Below, piece after piece: positions 34,144-42,485 of a DNA stretch of 64,000 nt. How positions within the stretch are numbered: the first letter of the stretch is position 1; every line of letters starts with the position of its first letter. A program made the translations under genes and the position numbers. The DNA is from DATAFF01 sp963744915 (lineage in GTDB: Bacteria > Pseudomonadota > Alphaproteobacteria > Rhizobiales > Aestuariivirgaceae). The notes under the pieces were generated by a model. The model searched no databases and had not been told where the DNA came from. It saw nothing but the letters and a program-made list of their open reading frames with translations. The DNA lies in the NCBI GenBank assembly GCA_963744915.1, contig CAVUUY010000020.1, forward strand, positions 62,001-126,000, written 5' to 3'.

Positions 34144-35238
34144 CTAGTTTCCTCCCTTTTTTGCGTCACGATGGACGATGGTCGAGCCGGAAGTATCGAA
34201 GAAGCAGGCATCGGCCGGATCGAAGGAGACGCCGATGGCGGAACCGACAGCGGCGCGGAAGCCGCGCCGTGCCCGGGCCGACACCTTCTCCTCGCCGAGA
34301 CGGATGACGACCAGCGTCTCGTTGCCCATCGGCTCGATCACGTACACTTCTCCATTGAGGCTTGAGGGTTCGCCGGCACCGCCGAGCACGATGTCCTCGG
34401 GCCGAACGCCGACTTCGGTTATTGCTTGCGGGTCGCAGCCATCATACCGGCCCGGACAAAGCGGCAGGGTTATGCCCGCGACGTGAAGCCCACCGGCATC
34501 GACGGCCGCGCGCAGGAGATTCATCGGCGGGCTGCCGACGAAAAGCGCGACGAAGCGGTTGGCCGGCCGGTCATAGATTTCCTCCGGCGTGCCGAGCTGC
34601 TGCATGGCGCCGTCGCGCATCACGGCCACGAGATCGGCCATGGTCAGAGCTTCAGCCTGATCATGCGTTACGTAGATGGTGGTGGCACCGAGCTCGTGGC
34701 ACAGCCGCTTGATCTCGCCGCGCATGGTCAGGCGCAGCCGCGCATCGAGATTGGACAGCGGCTCGTCCATGAGGAAGGCGGCGGGGTCCCGGACGATGGC
34801 GCGCGCCAAGGCGATGCGCTGGCGCTGACCGCCGGAAAGCTGCCGAGGATAGCGTCGGAGAAGATGATCGACCTCGAGGGCGGAGGCGATTTTGGCGACC
34901 TTGCGATCGCGCTCGGCAGGGGGCACCTTGCGGATGCGCAACGGGTAGGCGATGTTGTCGCCGACCGTCATGTGGGGATAGAGCGCATAGCTCTGGAACA
35001 CCATCGCGATATCCCGGTCGCGCGGCTGCAGCCGCGTCACGTCGCGCCCGCCGATGAGCACCCGTCCGGCAGTCGGTGCCTCAAGGCCGGCAAGCACCCG
35101 CAAGGCCGTGGTCTTGCCGCAGCCCGACGGACCGAGCAAGGCCAGGAAGGCACGGTTCGGGACATCGAGATCGAGGGCACGCAACGCCACCACCGGATCG
35201 AAGCGCTTCTCGACGCCCTCATAGCGCACACCACTCAC
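34144..35238 (-). CDS. Sugar ABC transporter ATPase, UgpC/MsmK type (transporter B)
   Basis: A 364-aa cytoplasmic ATPase that powers transporter B. Walker A GPSGCGKTT is at residues 36-44, the signature LSGGQRQR at 134-141, Walker B with Asp158-Glu159, and the switch histidine in YVTHDQAEA. Residues 240-355 form the MalK-type TOBE/OB regulatory domain (VRPEDIVLG). It starts at GTG overlapping the isomerase stop by GTGA and ends exactly where the binding-protein start codon begins. MsmK/UgpC-type ATPases often serve several permease pairs, so it might also energise the ATPase-less transporter A. Confidence 0.92.
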   Translation of the reverse strand: MSGVRYEGVEKRFDPVVALRALDLDVPNRAFLALLGPSGCGKTTALRVLAGLEAPTAGRVLIGGRDVTRLQPRDRDIAMVFQSYALYPHMTVGDNIAYPLRIRKVPPAERDRKVAKIASALEVDHLLRRYPRQLSGGQRQRIALARAIVRDPAAFLMDEPLSNLDARLRLTMRGEIKRLCHELGATTIYVTHDQAEALTMADLVAVMRDGAMQQLGTPEEIYDRPANRFVALFVGSPPMNLLRAAVDAGGLHVAGITLPLCPGRYDGCDPQAITEVGVRPEDIVLGGAGEPSSLNGEVYVIEPMGNETLVVIRLGEEKVSARARRGFRAAVGSAIGVSFDPADACFFDTSGSTIVHRDAKKGGN

Positions 35239-36176
35239 GACAGGGCTCGCTGCAATCCCTCGAACGAGCGCTGCGTCCCCTCCTCACCGCGATAGCGAGG
35301 ATCCTCATGCTCGATCGAGACGACGTCGTCATAGCCGGCGGCTTTGAGGGCACCGATGAGCGCCGTCCAGGTCGCATCATCATGCCCCTCACCCACCGCA
35401 GCAAAATGCCAGGGCGCCTGAGCCGGGTCAGCAGGCGGCGCGTAGTGAAGCAGGCCGTCGCGGCGCACGCGGTCGCGATGGATCAGCGTGTCCTTGCCAT
35501 GGGCATAGCCGATGCGGTCGCCGAGCCGCTCGATCACGGTAAGCGGATCGATGCCCTGCCACCAGAAATGGCTGGGGTCCATATTGATGCCGATATTGGG
35601 GCCGACATATCGGGTGAGCGCTTCGAAGCCGGCGGCAGTGAAGATGGTGACGCCGGGGTGGAGCTCAAGGCAGACCATGAGGTCGGCGGCGCCGGCGGCC
35701 AGCCGTTCGCTGATGGCGCTCCAGTACGGGCCGACCTCGTTTTGCATCTGCCAGGCGAAGAGGTCCTCGCTGTCGCTCACGGTTGCCCAGCAGGGAAAAA
35801 CGCCAAGCGTGCCCCCACCCGGCCCGGCAGGGCAGCCGCTCATGGTGATGACCCGGTTCACCCTGAACGCCATGGCGAGATCGAGAGCGGCCTCGAAGCG
35901 GGCCTGGGCATCGGCGCGCTTGTCAGGATCGGGATGAAGCAAATTGCCAGCGGCATTCACGGCGGCGAGCCGCAAGCCGAATTCGGCTAGCTCTCCCTTC
36001 AACCGGTCACGCTCACGCTGGCTGCCGATGGTCGCAAGATCGAGGTGGGGCCGCGGCCAGGGTCCCCATGCTCCGACCCCGAGTTCGACATCGCGGATGC
36101 CGCGCTCGGCGCACCAGGCAAAAAACTGCCGCCGGTCAAGTTCAGGCAAAGAGTCCGAATAGACGCCGATTCTCAT
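35235..36176 (-). CDS. Sugar phosphate isomerase/epimerase (xylose isomerase-like TIM barrel)
   Basis: A 313-aa AP-endonuclease-2/xylose-isomerase-like barrel. Metal-site residues are visible in MVCLELHPGVTIF (Glu), GINMDPSHFWWQGIDP (Asp-His) and YAHGKDTLIHRDR (His), and C-terminal VSIEHEDPRY (Glu). Such enzymes epimerise or isomerise keto sugars and cyclitols, the same fold as IolE. The start at 36176 gives the expected first strand MRIGVYSDSL; upstream is the stop of a dehydrogenase remnant. It heads the transporter B operon and overlaps the ATPase gene by GTGA, so it probably processes the imported substrate. Confidence 0.85.
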   Translation of the reverse strand: MRIGVYSDSLPELDRRQFFAWCAERGIRDVELGVGAWGPWPRPHLDLATIGSQRERDRLKGELAEFGLRLAAVNAAGNLLHPDPDKRADAQARFEAALDLAMAFRVNRVITMSGCPAGPGGGTLGVFPCWATVSDSEDLFAWQMQNEVGPYWSAISERLAAGAADLMVCLELHPGVTIFTAAGFEALTRYVGPNIGINMDPSHFWWQGIDPLTVIERLGDRIGYAHGKDTLIHRDRVRRDGLLHYAPPADPAQAPWHFAAVGEGHDDATWTALIGALKAAGYDDVVSIEHEDPRYRGEEGTQRSFEGLQRALS

Positions 36177-36177
36177 A

Positions 36178-36348
36178 TTATCGTCCTGTGCAATGGCGGG
36201 GGCGGTTGAGGGCGGTAGCAATCCGATTGCAACCGGCGACGGTCAAAGCCAGCGGCTTCTCGCACAGCACGTGCAGGCGGGCCTCGAGGGCATGCTCGGC
36301 CAGGCCGACAGGCCCTGCCCCAACCAATCCGACGCGCAGTTTCTGCAT
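36178..36348 (-). pseudogene. Remnant of a Gfo/Idh/MocA dehydrogenase
   Basis: A 56-codon open frame just upstream of the isomerase. Its product starts MQKLRVGLVGAGPVGLAEH, the Rossmann glycine motif of this family, then jumps to LEARLHVLCEKPLALTVAGC, which carries the catalytic EKP motif that is normally about 80-90 residues further on. After about residue 50 the sequence loses family similarity and stops at TAA one base before the isomerase ATG. This is what an internal deletion plus loss of the C-terminal two thirds would leave. The two intact paralogues at 29932 and 36491 show the same motifs at normal spacing. It was probably the first gene of the transporter B operon. Confidence 0.75.
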
Positions 36349-36490
36349 CACCCTATCTCGATCGGAGGGTTGGAGGCTGTCCCCGGGGCACTATCGAACG
36401 CGCACTTTAAACCTGTGCGCCGATCTGATCAAATGACCCCAAAGACCAGTCGACGCGCCCAGCGTCGCGGATTACGGGAGGAAGCCGGTC
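36349..36490. promoter_or_regulatory. Divergent control region between the transporter B operon and iolG
   Basis: 142 bases with no gene. It must hold the promoters for both directions. A 6-bp inverted repeat CGACGC/GCGTCG lies near 36451-36467 and a GGGAGGA ribosome site precedes the iolG ATG at 36491. I could not fix -35/-10 boxes or name a regulator. Confidence 0.35.
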
Positions 36491-37501
36491 ATGATCGGCT
36501 TGGCGTTGTTCGGAGCGGGCCGGATCGGTGCCGTTCATGCCGCCAATATCGCCGCGAGCGCCAAGGGGCGGCTGGTGAGTGTCCATGACGTCGACGCCGC
36601 CGCCGCCAGGCAGATCGCGGCGCGGCACGGGGCGAGGCCGGCCGCCAGCGCTGAGGAGGTTTTGGCGGATCGTTCCGTCGACGCCGTGCTCATCGCCACC
36701 TCGACGGATACCCATGTCGAGCTGATTACGGCAGCAGCGCGGGCCGGCAAGCCGGTATTCTGCGAGAAGCCGATCGACCTCGACATTGCCCGGGTGGAGC
36801 AGTGCCGGCGCCAGATCGCGAACACGGACGTGAAGGTGCAGATCGGCTTCAACCGGCGCTATGATCCAGGCCATGCCGCAGTTGCCGCAGCGGTCAAAGC
36901 GGGCGAGATCGGCGCTCTCGAGCAGCTGATCATCACCAGCCGCGATCCCGATATAGCCCCGTTCGACTATCTTCGGACGTCGGGCGGCATCTTCCGCGAC
37001 ATGACCATCCATGATTTCGATCTTGCCCGCTTCGTCAGCGGCGAGGAACCGGTCGAGGTGCTGGCGACCGGGTCGATCCGGATCGAACCGAAGCTTGCGG
37101 CGCTCGATGACTACGACAGCGTCATGGTGGTGATGCGCACTGCAAAGGGCGCGCTGATCCACATCAACAATTCGCGGCGTGCCGTCTATGGATATGATCA
37201 GCGGCTGGAGGCCTTCGGGTCGAAGGGGATGATCACGTCGGAAAATCTGCGTATGACGAACCTCAGGCGATCGACAGGAGAGGCTACCGATCAGGCAGCG
37301 CCGCTGCTCCATTTCTTCATCGATCGCTATTTCGAAGCTTATCGCCGCGAATTGGACGACTTCATCGAAACGGTGCAATCCGGAGGTGAACCGGCAGTCG
37401 GGTTCGAGGACGGGCGCAGAGCGCAGATCCTAGCCGAGGCGGCCAGGAATTCGGCGAAGACTGGCCAGGCAGTCAAAGTCAACTATGATTCTGCCGCGTG
37501 A
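36491..37501 (+). CDS. iolG: Inositol 2-dehydrogenase IolG
   Basis: A 336-aa NAD-dependent dehydrogenase that oxidises myo-inositol to 2-keto-myo-inositol, the substrate of IolE. The Rossmann motif ALFGAGRIGAVHAANI is at residues 5-20, the catalytic lysine is Lys93 in FCEKPID, and Asp170-His174 in GGIFRDMTIHDFDLARF form the rest of the catalytic set. QIGFNRRYDP and YGYDQRLEAFGSKGMI are typical of IolG. Length is that of the family. A GGGAGGA site precedes the ATG. It is the first gene of a plus-strand run that continues with transporter C after 67 bases, so inositol or a related cyclitol is the likely ligand of that transporter. Confidence 0.92.
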   Translation: MIGLALFGAGRIGAVHAANIAASAKGRLVSVHDVDAAAARQIAARHGARPAASAEEVLADRSVDAVLIATSTDTHVELITAAARAGKPVFCEKPIDLDIARVEQCRRQIANTDVKVQIGFNRRYDPGHAAVAAAVKAGEIGALEQLIITSRDPDIAPFDYLRTSGGIFRDMTIHDFDLARFVSGEEPVEVLATGSIRIEPKLAALDDYDSVMVVMRTAKGALIHINNSRRAVYGYDQRLEAFGSKGMITSENLRMTNLRRSTGEATDQAAPLLHFFIDRYFEAYRRELDDFIETVQSGGEPAVGFEDGRRAQILAEAARNSAKTGQAVKVNYDSAA

Positions 37502-37568
37502 TCGAGAAATACGCAGCATGGGCCGCTGCAAAGAAAGGGCCCAAGGTCTGAACCGAATGGAGGAAACG

Positions 37569-38828
37569 ATGGTTCGCCGAGTGTTTCTCACCATGGCATT
37601 TGCGCTGTGGTCGCTAGCCGCGGTCCAACCGGCATGGGCCGATATCACCGTGCTTGTTCCATCAGGAAGCGAGGGCGACGGCCTGAGAGCCGCTGCCGCC
37701 GATTATTCGAAGCTCAAGGGCACCAAGGTGGAAATCGTGCAGGCGCCCTACAACAATGTGTTCGAACAGGCGGCCAATGCCGGGCAGAGCAAGTCCGGCG
37801 CGTTCGACATCGTGCTGATGGATGATCCCTGGATTCCGTTCTTCGCCGAGAACGGCCACCTCGAGGACCTCACCCCCTATTTCAAGAAGGCCGGCAAGGA
37901 CGGGCCGGACAATGACTTCCTGTCCAAGTCGCTGGCGCTGTGCCGCAATCCTTATGACAGCGGGCCCTATATCTGCCTGCCCTATGTCGGCAATGCACAG
38001 ATGTTCTTCTACGATGCCACCAAGTTCAAGGAGGCGGGTGTCGACGAACCGAAGACCTGGGACGACGTGCTGAAGGCGGCAAAGGCGCTCACCGACAAGG
38101 GCGGCGGCCGATATTTCGGCTATGTGTTCCGCGGCGGGCAGGGCAATCCGGTGGTTGCCGATTTCATGCCGCTGTTCTGGTCATATGGCGCGAATCTGTT
38201 CAACAAGGATCGCAGCAAAGTGACGATCGACACGCCCGAGGGGGCGGCGGCGATGAAGATGTTCATGGCGCTGCGCGACGCCTCGCCCAAAGGCGTCGAG
38301 AGCTACAATGCCAATGAGGTCGGCCAGGCGCTCGCCGCCGGTGCCGCCGCCTCCTCGATCAACTGGCCGAACTGGGTCGCGACTTTCGAAGATCCGACGC
38401 AGTCGCGCATGGTCGGCAAGATCTCCTACACCGGCATCCCGGGAGGAACCAACCCCGGCAGCTCCGAAATCGGCCATTGGACAATGGGCATCATGACGGC
38501 TGCCAAGAACAAGCAGGAGGCGTTCGACTTCATGCTGTGGGCGACCTCGCCGGAGCAGATCAAGATCTCGGCCGCGCGCGGCAACCCGCCGGTGCGCATC
38601 TCGACATTCACCGATCCGGAGCTGACCAAGCAGGACAAGTTCCGGCACTATCCGGTGCTGATGAAGGCGATCCAGGCATCGACGCCGCGGCCCCGCCACC
38701 CGAAATGGCCGGAAATCGAGAACGCCTTCGGCATCGAGCTTTCAAAGGCGGTTGCCGGAACGGAGACGCCAGAAGAGGCATTGAAGAACTCCCAGGCGGC
38801 GGTCGAGAAGATCACCGGCATGCAGTAA
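37569..38828 (+). CDS. Sugar ABC substrate-binding protein (transporter C)
   Basis: A 419-aa extracellular solute-binding protein with a Sec signal (residues 1-25, cleavage after AWA). Lobe and ligand segments include AFDIVLMDDPWIPFFAENG, LPYVGNAQMFFYDATKF, INWPNWVATFED and GGTNPGSSEIGHWTMGI, the last a common sugar-contact region. The ATG at 37569 has GGAGGA seven bases ahead and opens the signal peptide; two earlier starts add a leader without a signal. It is similar in layout to the transporter B binding protein. A strong hairpin follows the stop, before the permease genes, which may give the binding protein more stable mRNA. Confidence 0.9.
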   Translation: MVRRVFLTMAFALWSLAAVQPAWADITVLVPSGSEGDGLRAAAADYSKLKGTKVEIVQAPYNNVFEQAANAGQSKSGAFDIVLMDDPWIPFFAENGHLEDLTPYFKKAGKDGPDNDFLSKSLALCRNPYDSGPYICLPYVGNAQMFFYDATKFKEAGVDEPKTWDDVLKAAKALTDKGGGRYFGYVFRGGQGNPVVADFMPLFWSYGANLFNKDRSKVTIDTPEGAAAMKMFMALRDASPKGVESYNANEVGQALAAGAAASSINWPNWVATFEDPTQSRMVGKISYTGIPGGTNPGSSEIGHWTMGIMTAAKNKQEAFDFMLWATSPEQIKISAARGNPPVRISTFTDPELTKQDKFRHYPVLMKAIQASTPRPRHPKWPEIENAFGIELSKAVAGTETPEEALKNSQAAVEKITGMQ

Positions 38829-38841
38829 TCCCTTGTGGAGC

Positions 38842-38871
38842 GCGGGCGCCGGAGCTGCTGCCGGCGCCCGC
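38842..38871 (+). other. Strong intercistronic hairpin after the transporter C binding-protein gene
   Basis: GCGGGCGCCGG (38842-38852) and CCGGCGCCCGC (38861-38871) form a perfect 11-bp GC stem with an 8-base loop. No T run follows, so it is more likely an mRNA-stabilising or attenuating element than a full terminator. Confidence 0.6.
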
Positions 38872-38904
38872 CTTCCCTCATGATCCCTCGATGAGTGCCG
38901 CCGC

Positions 38905-39828
38905 ATGACACGCGCCGCGCCAACCTCGGTCTCTGCGAGACCCGCAACGGGATCGAAATTCGAACAATGGGTCGAGCGCCATTTGCGCATCCTGATGCTG
39001 GCGCCGGCAATGCTGGTGCTGCTCATGCTGACGATCTTTCCGTCGGCCTACATGTTCGTGGCGGCGGTCACGCGAATCAGCCCCAACCCCGACACGCCAT
39101 GGCAATTCGCCGGCGCGCAGAATTTCGTCAAGCTGCTGACCGATTCACAGTTTCATATCGGCTTGTGGAACACGCTCGTCTTCACTTTTGCGTCAGTAAG
39201 CATCGAATTCCTGCTGGGGCTCGGGCTGGCACTCCTGCTCGACAACTATGTTCGGCGTCTGAACATCCTGAAGACGCTGCTGATGCTGCCGATGATGCTG
39301 CCGCCGGTCGCGGTTGCCATCACCTGGAAGCTGATCTATGAGCCGCAATTCGGCATTCTCAACGAAATCATGTTCGATCTCGGGCTGCCACCGCAAGCGT
39401 GGGCTGGCGATGCCCGGCTAGCCATGCTGTCGGTGATCATTGCCGATGTCTGGCAATGGACGCCGTTCATGTTCCTCCTGATGCTGGCAGGGCTCGCCAG
39501 CCTGCCGATCGAGCCTTACGAGGCGGCAGCCATCGACGGCGCATCGGCATGGCGGCAATTCCGCGACCTCACTCTACCGTTTCTCAAGCCGGTGATCGCC
39601 ATCGCCTTGCTGCTGCGCTTCATGGACGCACTCAGGCTGTTTGACCTCGTGTTCATCCTGACCGGCGGCGGACCGGCGGACCGGACCAAAACTCTCAGTC
39701 TGTACATCTATCAGGTGGCCTACCGCTTTGCCGACCAGAGCTATGCGGCGGCGATCTCGCTTTTCGTGCTCTTCGCCACGGTCGTCTTCAGCACCTGGTT
39801 CATCAAGCGCATGCGGCTTGCGGAATAG
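38905..39828 (+). CDS. Sugar ABC permease, MalF type (transporter C)
   Basis: A 307-aa inner-membrane permease with six helices, preceded by a hydrophilic N-terminal stretch of about 30 residues. The first helix is ILMLAPAMLVLLMLTIFPSA; the EAA loop is EAAAIDGASAWRQFRDLTL (about residues 208-226) and the end motif VFILTGGGPADRTKTLSLYIY is intact. It follows the binding-protein gene after 76 bases that contain a hairpin, and precedes the partner permease by 12 bases. It forms half of the transporter C channel. Confidence 0.9.
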   Translation: MTRAAPTSVSARPATGSKFEQWVERHLRILMLAPAMLVLLMLTIFPSAYMFVAAVTRISPNPDTPWQFAGAQNFVKLLTDSQFHIGLWNTLVFTFASVSIEFLLGLGLALLLDNYVRRLNILKTLLMLPMMLPPVAVAITWKLIYEPQFGILNEIMFDLGLPPQAWAGDARLAMLSVIIADVWQWTPFMFLLMLAGLASLPIEPYEAAAIDGASAWRQFRDLTLPFLKPVIAIALLLRFMDALRLFDLVFILTGGGPADRTKTLSLYIYQVAYRFADQSYAAAISLFVLFATVVFSTWFIKRMRLAE

Positions 39829-39840
39829 GAGGGCACCTCG

Positions 39841-40689
39841 ATGTTGCGCAGCCGCACTGCCATGCTGAGCCAAGAAATAGCCGCCTATATCGGGATTGCG
39901 GTCGCACTGGTGATCACCCTCTTCCCGGTTTACTGGATCGCGAGCAATTCCTTTAAATTCGATATCGATATTTTCGCGGTACCGCCGGAATGGTTCCCGG
40001 TCAATCCGACGCTCAAGCACTATCGTGCCGCCTTCATCGAGCGACCGTTCCTGCAATATGCCCTGAACAGCCTGATCATCGCGGTGACCACGACGGTGAT
40101 CTCGGTGGTGCTCGGCACGCTCGCCGGCTATGCGCTGGCGCGGTTCCAATATCCCGGTCGGTGGCGTCACCAGATCAGCTTCTGGATACTCTCCACCCGC
40201 ATGATGCCGCCGATCGTGACCATCATCCCGCTCTATCTCGCCTTCAACTATCTCAACCTACTGAACACCAAGCTCGCGGTGGTAATCGCCTACACGGCCT
40301 TCAACCTGCCATTCGCCACCTGGATGATGAAGAGCTATTTCCAGGACCTGCCGGTAGAGCTCGAAGAGGCAGCCATGGTCGATGGCGACACCCGCTGGGG
40401 CGCCTTCCTGCGGGTGGCGTTGCCGCTGGCGCGCCCCGGCCTCGCGGCCACGGCCATTTTCTGCTTGATCATCTCCTGGAACGAGTTCCTGCTGGCACTC
40501 ATCCTGACGCTGACCGAACGCTCGCAGACCCTGCCGATCGGGATAGCCGGGCGGGTCACGCAGTTCCACACCTATTGGGGCGAGATCAGTGCGACAGGCT
40601 TCACCGCCTGCATTCCGATCATGATCTTCGCCTTCATCGTGCAAAAACACCTGGTCCGAGGCCTGTCCTTCGGCGCGGTAAAGGGCTGA
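39841..40689 (+). CDS. Sugar ABC permease, MalG type (transporter C)
   Basis: A 282-aa inner-membrane permease with six helices. The segments WILSTRMMPPIVTIIPLY, the EAA loop ELEEAAMVDGDTRWGAFLRV and the terminal RGLSFGAVKG are typical of the MalG side of sugar importers. A GGAGGG ribosome site lies in the 12-base gap after the MalF-type permease gene. It is closely similar to the MalG-type permease of transporter B, consistent with the two systems being related duplicates. The ATPase gene starts four bases after its stop. Confidence 0.9.
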   Translation: MLRSRTAMLSQEIAAYIGIAVALVITLFPVYWIASNSFKFDIDIFAVPPEWFPVNPTLKHYRAAFIERPFLQYALNSLIIAVTTTVISVVLGTLAGYALARFQYPGRWRHQISFWILSTRMMPPIVTIIPLYLAFNYLNLLNTKLAVVIAYTAFNLPFATWMMKSYFQDLPVELEEAAMVDGDTRWGAFLRVALPLARPGLAATAIFCLIISWNEFLLALILTLTERSQTLPIGIAGRVTQFHTYWGEISATGFTACIPIMIFAFIVQKHLVRGLSFGAVKG

Positions 40690-40693
40690 ATCC

Positions 40694-41758
40694 ATGGCGT
40701 CGGTTCGATTCCAAGCGGTCACCAAGAACTTCGGAAACTTTGTTGCCGTGGCCAATTTGAACCTTGAAGTCGTCGACAAGGAATTCCTGGTGCTGCTCGG
40801 ACCCTCGGGCTGCGGCAAGACCACAACGATGCGCATGGTTGCCGGCCTCGAGGAAGTGTCGGCAGGCGACCTCTATTTCGGCGCCGAGAGGATGAACGAC
40901 GTGCTGCCGAAATATCGCGACGTTGCCATGGTGTTCCAGTCCTATGCGCTCTATCCGCATCTTACGGTGGCGGACAATATCGGCTATCCCCTGATGATCC
41001 GAAAGGTGCCGGCCGCTGAACACAAGCGCAGGGTCGAGGAGGTCGCTCGCCGGGTGGAGCTGCAGGCGTTGCTGCACCGGCTGCCGCGGGAGCTTTCCGG
41101 CGGTCAGCGCCAGCGGGTGGCGCTGGCCCGGGCGATCATACGAACACCACGGGTCTTCCTGCTTGACGAGCCGCTGTCCAATCTCGACGCGAAGCTGCGC
41201 GTGCAGATGCGCGCCGAATTGAAGCGCCTGCAGCATGAGCTCCAGGTGACGACGATCTATGTCACCCATGACCAGATCGAGGCGATGACGCTTGCCCATC
41301 GGGTAGCGGTGATGAACAACGGCGTGATCGAACAGCTCGGGACGCCGAAGGACATCTACAACAATCCGCGCACGCTGTTCGTTGCGGGGTTCATCGGGTC
41401 GCCGCCGATGAATCTGATACCCGGCGAGGTTCAAAGCGGGACCTTCTCCAGCGCCGGCGGTCTCAGCGTCAAGGGCCTCGGAAACGCTACGATCAGCCGA
41501 GCCGTAATGGGGGTGCGGCCGGAAGACGTCACGGTGCTGCTGGACGGCACCGGCGAGCGCAATCTCACCGCGCCCGTCTATTCCGCCGAGCTCACGGGCG
41601 AAAATACGCTTGTCAGCGTGCGGATCGGCGACAATCTGCTGACCATGCGAGCCGACCGCAACTTCCGCGTCGATTTCGATCAACTGATCGGGGTGCACAT
41701 ACCAGCCGACCGGGTTTTTCTGTTCGACGAGGAGACACAGAAGCGTGTGGATTTCTAG
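40694..41758 (+). CDS. Sugar ABC transporter ATPase, UgpC/MsmK type (transporter C)
   Basis: A 354-aa ATPase energising transporter C. Walker A GPSGCGKTT is at residues 36-44, signature LSGGQRQRVALARA near 134-147, Walker B FLLDEPLSNLDA and switch TIYVTHDQIEAMT. The C-terminal TOBE region starts near residue 235 (MGVRPEDVTVL) and is somewhat short. It has the same layout as the transporter B ATPase. Its last 14 bases overlap the start of a SUMF1-fold gene, an unusual extension of a sugar ABC operon. Confidence 0.92.
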   Translation: MASVRFQAVTKNFGNFVAVANLNLEVVDKEFLVLLGPSGCGKTTTMRMVAGLEEVSAGDLYFGAERMNDVLPKYRDVAMVFQSYALYPHLTVADNIGYPLMIRKVPAAEHKRRVEEVARRVELQALLHRLPRELSGGQRQRVALARAIIRTPRVFLLDEPLSNLDAKLRVQMRAELKRLQHELQVTTIYVTHDQIEAMTLAHRVAVMNNGVIEQLGTPKDIYNNPRTLFVAGFIGSPPMNLIPGEVQSGTFSSAGGLSVKGLGNATISRAVMGVRPEDVTVLLDGTGERNLTAPVYSAELTGENTLVSVRIGDNLLTMRADRNFRVDFDQLIGVHIPADRVFLFDEETQKRVDF

Positions 41759-42485
41759 GGTGCTGTCGTTCGTCCTGCCAACGGTGCTGGCGACACCGAC
41801 CCAGGCCTTCGAGCAGCCCATCCCGGACAATCCGCTGATCACCATTCCGGGTGGACGATTCATCTATGGCAATGACCAAGGCGCGGAAAACGAGCGGCCG
41901 CAACGCGCGCTGGAGCTCGGTGCCTTCGCCATCAACCAAACTGAAATCACCAATGGGCAATATCAGCGCTTCGTCCAGGCCACCGGCCATCGCTCGTCCT
42001 ATTATGGTGGCCATCCGATGCTTGGTATCGACGGCCGGCCGGTGGTCGGGGTGAGCTTTGACGACGCTGATGCCTTCTGCTCCCATTATGGCCTGCGGTT
42101 GCCGTCGGAAGCGGAATATGAGCGCGCAGCGCGCGGCACCGACGGGGCGCGCTTCCCCTGGGGCGATGCACCGGTCGACGGCAACAGGGCCAATCACGGC
42201 AGCGACATCTGCTGCGGCGGCGACGATAGCGACGGCTATGCGATGACGGCGCCGGCCAACTCCTATCCGCGCGGCGCCAACAAGGAGGACGTGCTCAATC
42301 TGGTCGGCAATGTTTGGGAATGGACGCAGGATTCCTATGGCGGGGACGGGCGTTATCGCGTGCTGCGTGGCGGCGGGTGGAACAGCGATCGCGGTCACCT
42401 CACCACGACCTATCGGCTCGCCTATGATGCGCGTTTCCGGTTTGCGGCGAATGGCGGTTTTCGATGCGTACGATCGTTGCCCTGA
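41745..42485 (+). CDS. SUMF1/formylglycine-generating-enzyme-like secreted protein, catalytic cysteines absent
   Basis: A 246-aa protein with a signal peptide (MWISRVLSFVLPTVLATPTQ) followed by a SUMF1/FGE-sulfatase domain: ITIPGGRFIYGND, INQTEITNGQYQRFV, VVGVSFDDADAFCSHYGLRLPSEAEYERAARG, FPWGD, NLVGNVWEWTQDSYG, VLRGGGWNSD and the terminal GFRCV. In true formylglycine-generating enzymes two cysteines lie between the RGG motif and the last strand (pattern SYCxRYRC); here that region reads LTTTYRLAY, so the copper/cysteine chemistry should be lost. A binding or structural role outside the cytoplasm is more likely. No sulfatase is nearby. It starts at GTG inside the ATPase gene, and its own end overlaps the next gene by 22 bases. 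Confidence 0.82.
   Translation: MWISRVLSFVLPTVLATPTQAFEQPIPDNPLITIPGGRFIYGNDQGAENERPQRALELGAFAINQTEITNGQYQRFVQATGHRSSYYGGHPMLGIDGRPVVGVSFDDADAFCSHYGLRLPSEAEYERAARGTDGARFPWGDAPVDGNRANHGSDICCGGDDSDGYAMTAPANSYPRGANKEDVLNLVGNVWEWTQDSYGGDGRYRVLRGGGWNSDRGHLTTTYRLAYDARFRFAANGGFRCVRSLP

Noticed and set aside
41745..42485. Functional formylglycine-generating enzyme with a sulfatase partner
   Set aside because: The expected paired cysteines are absent in the C-terminal region and no sulfatase gene occurs in the window.
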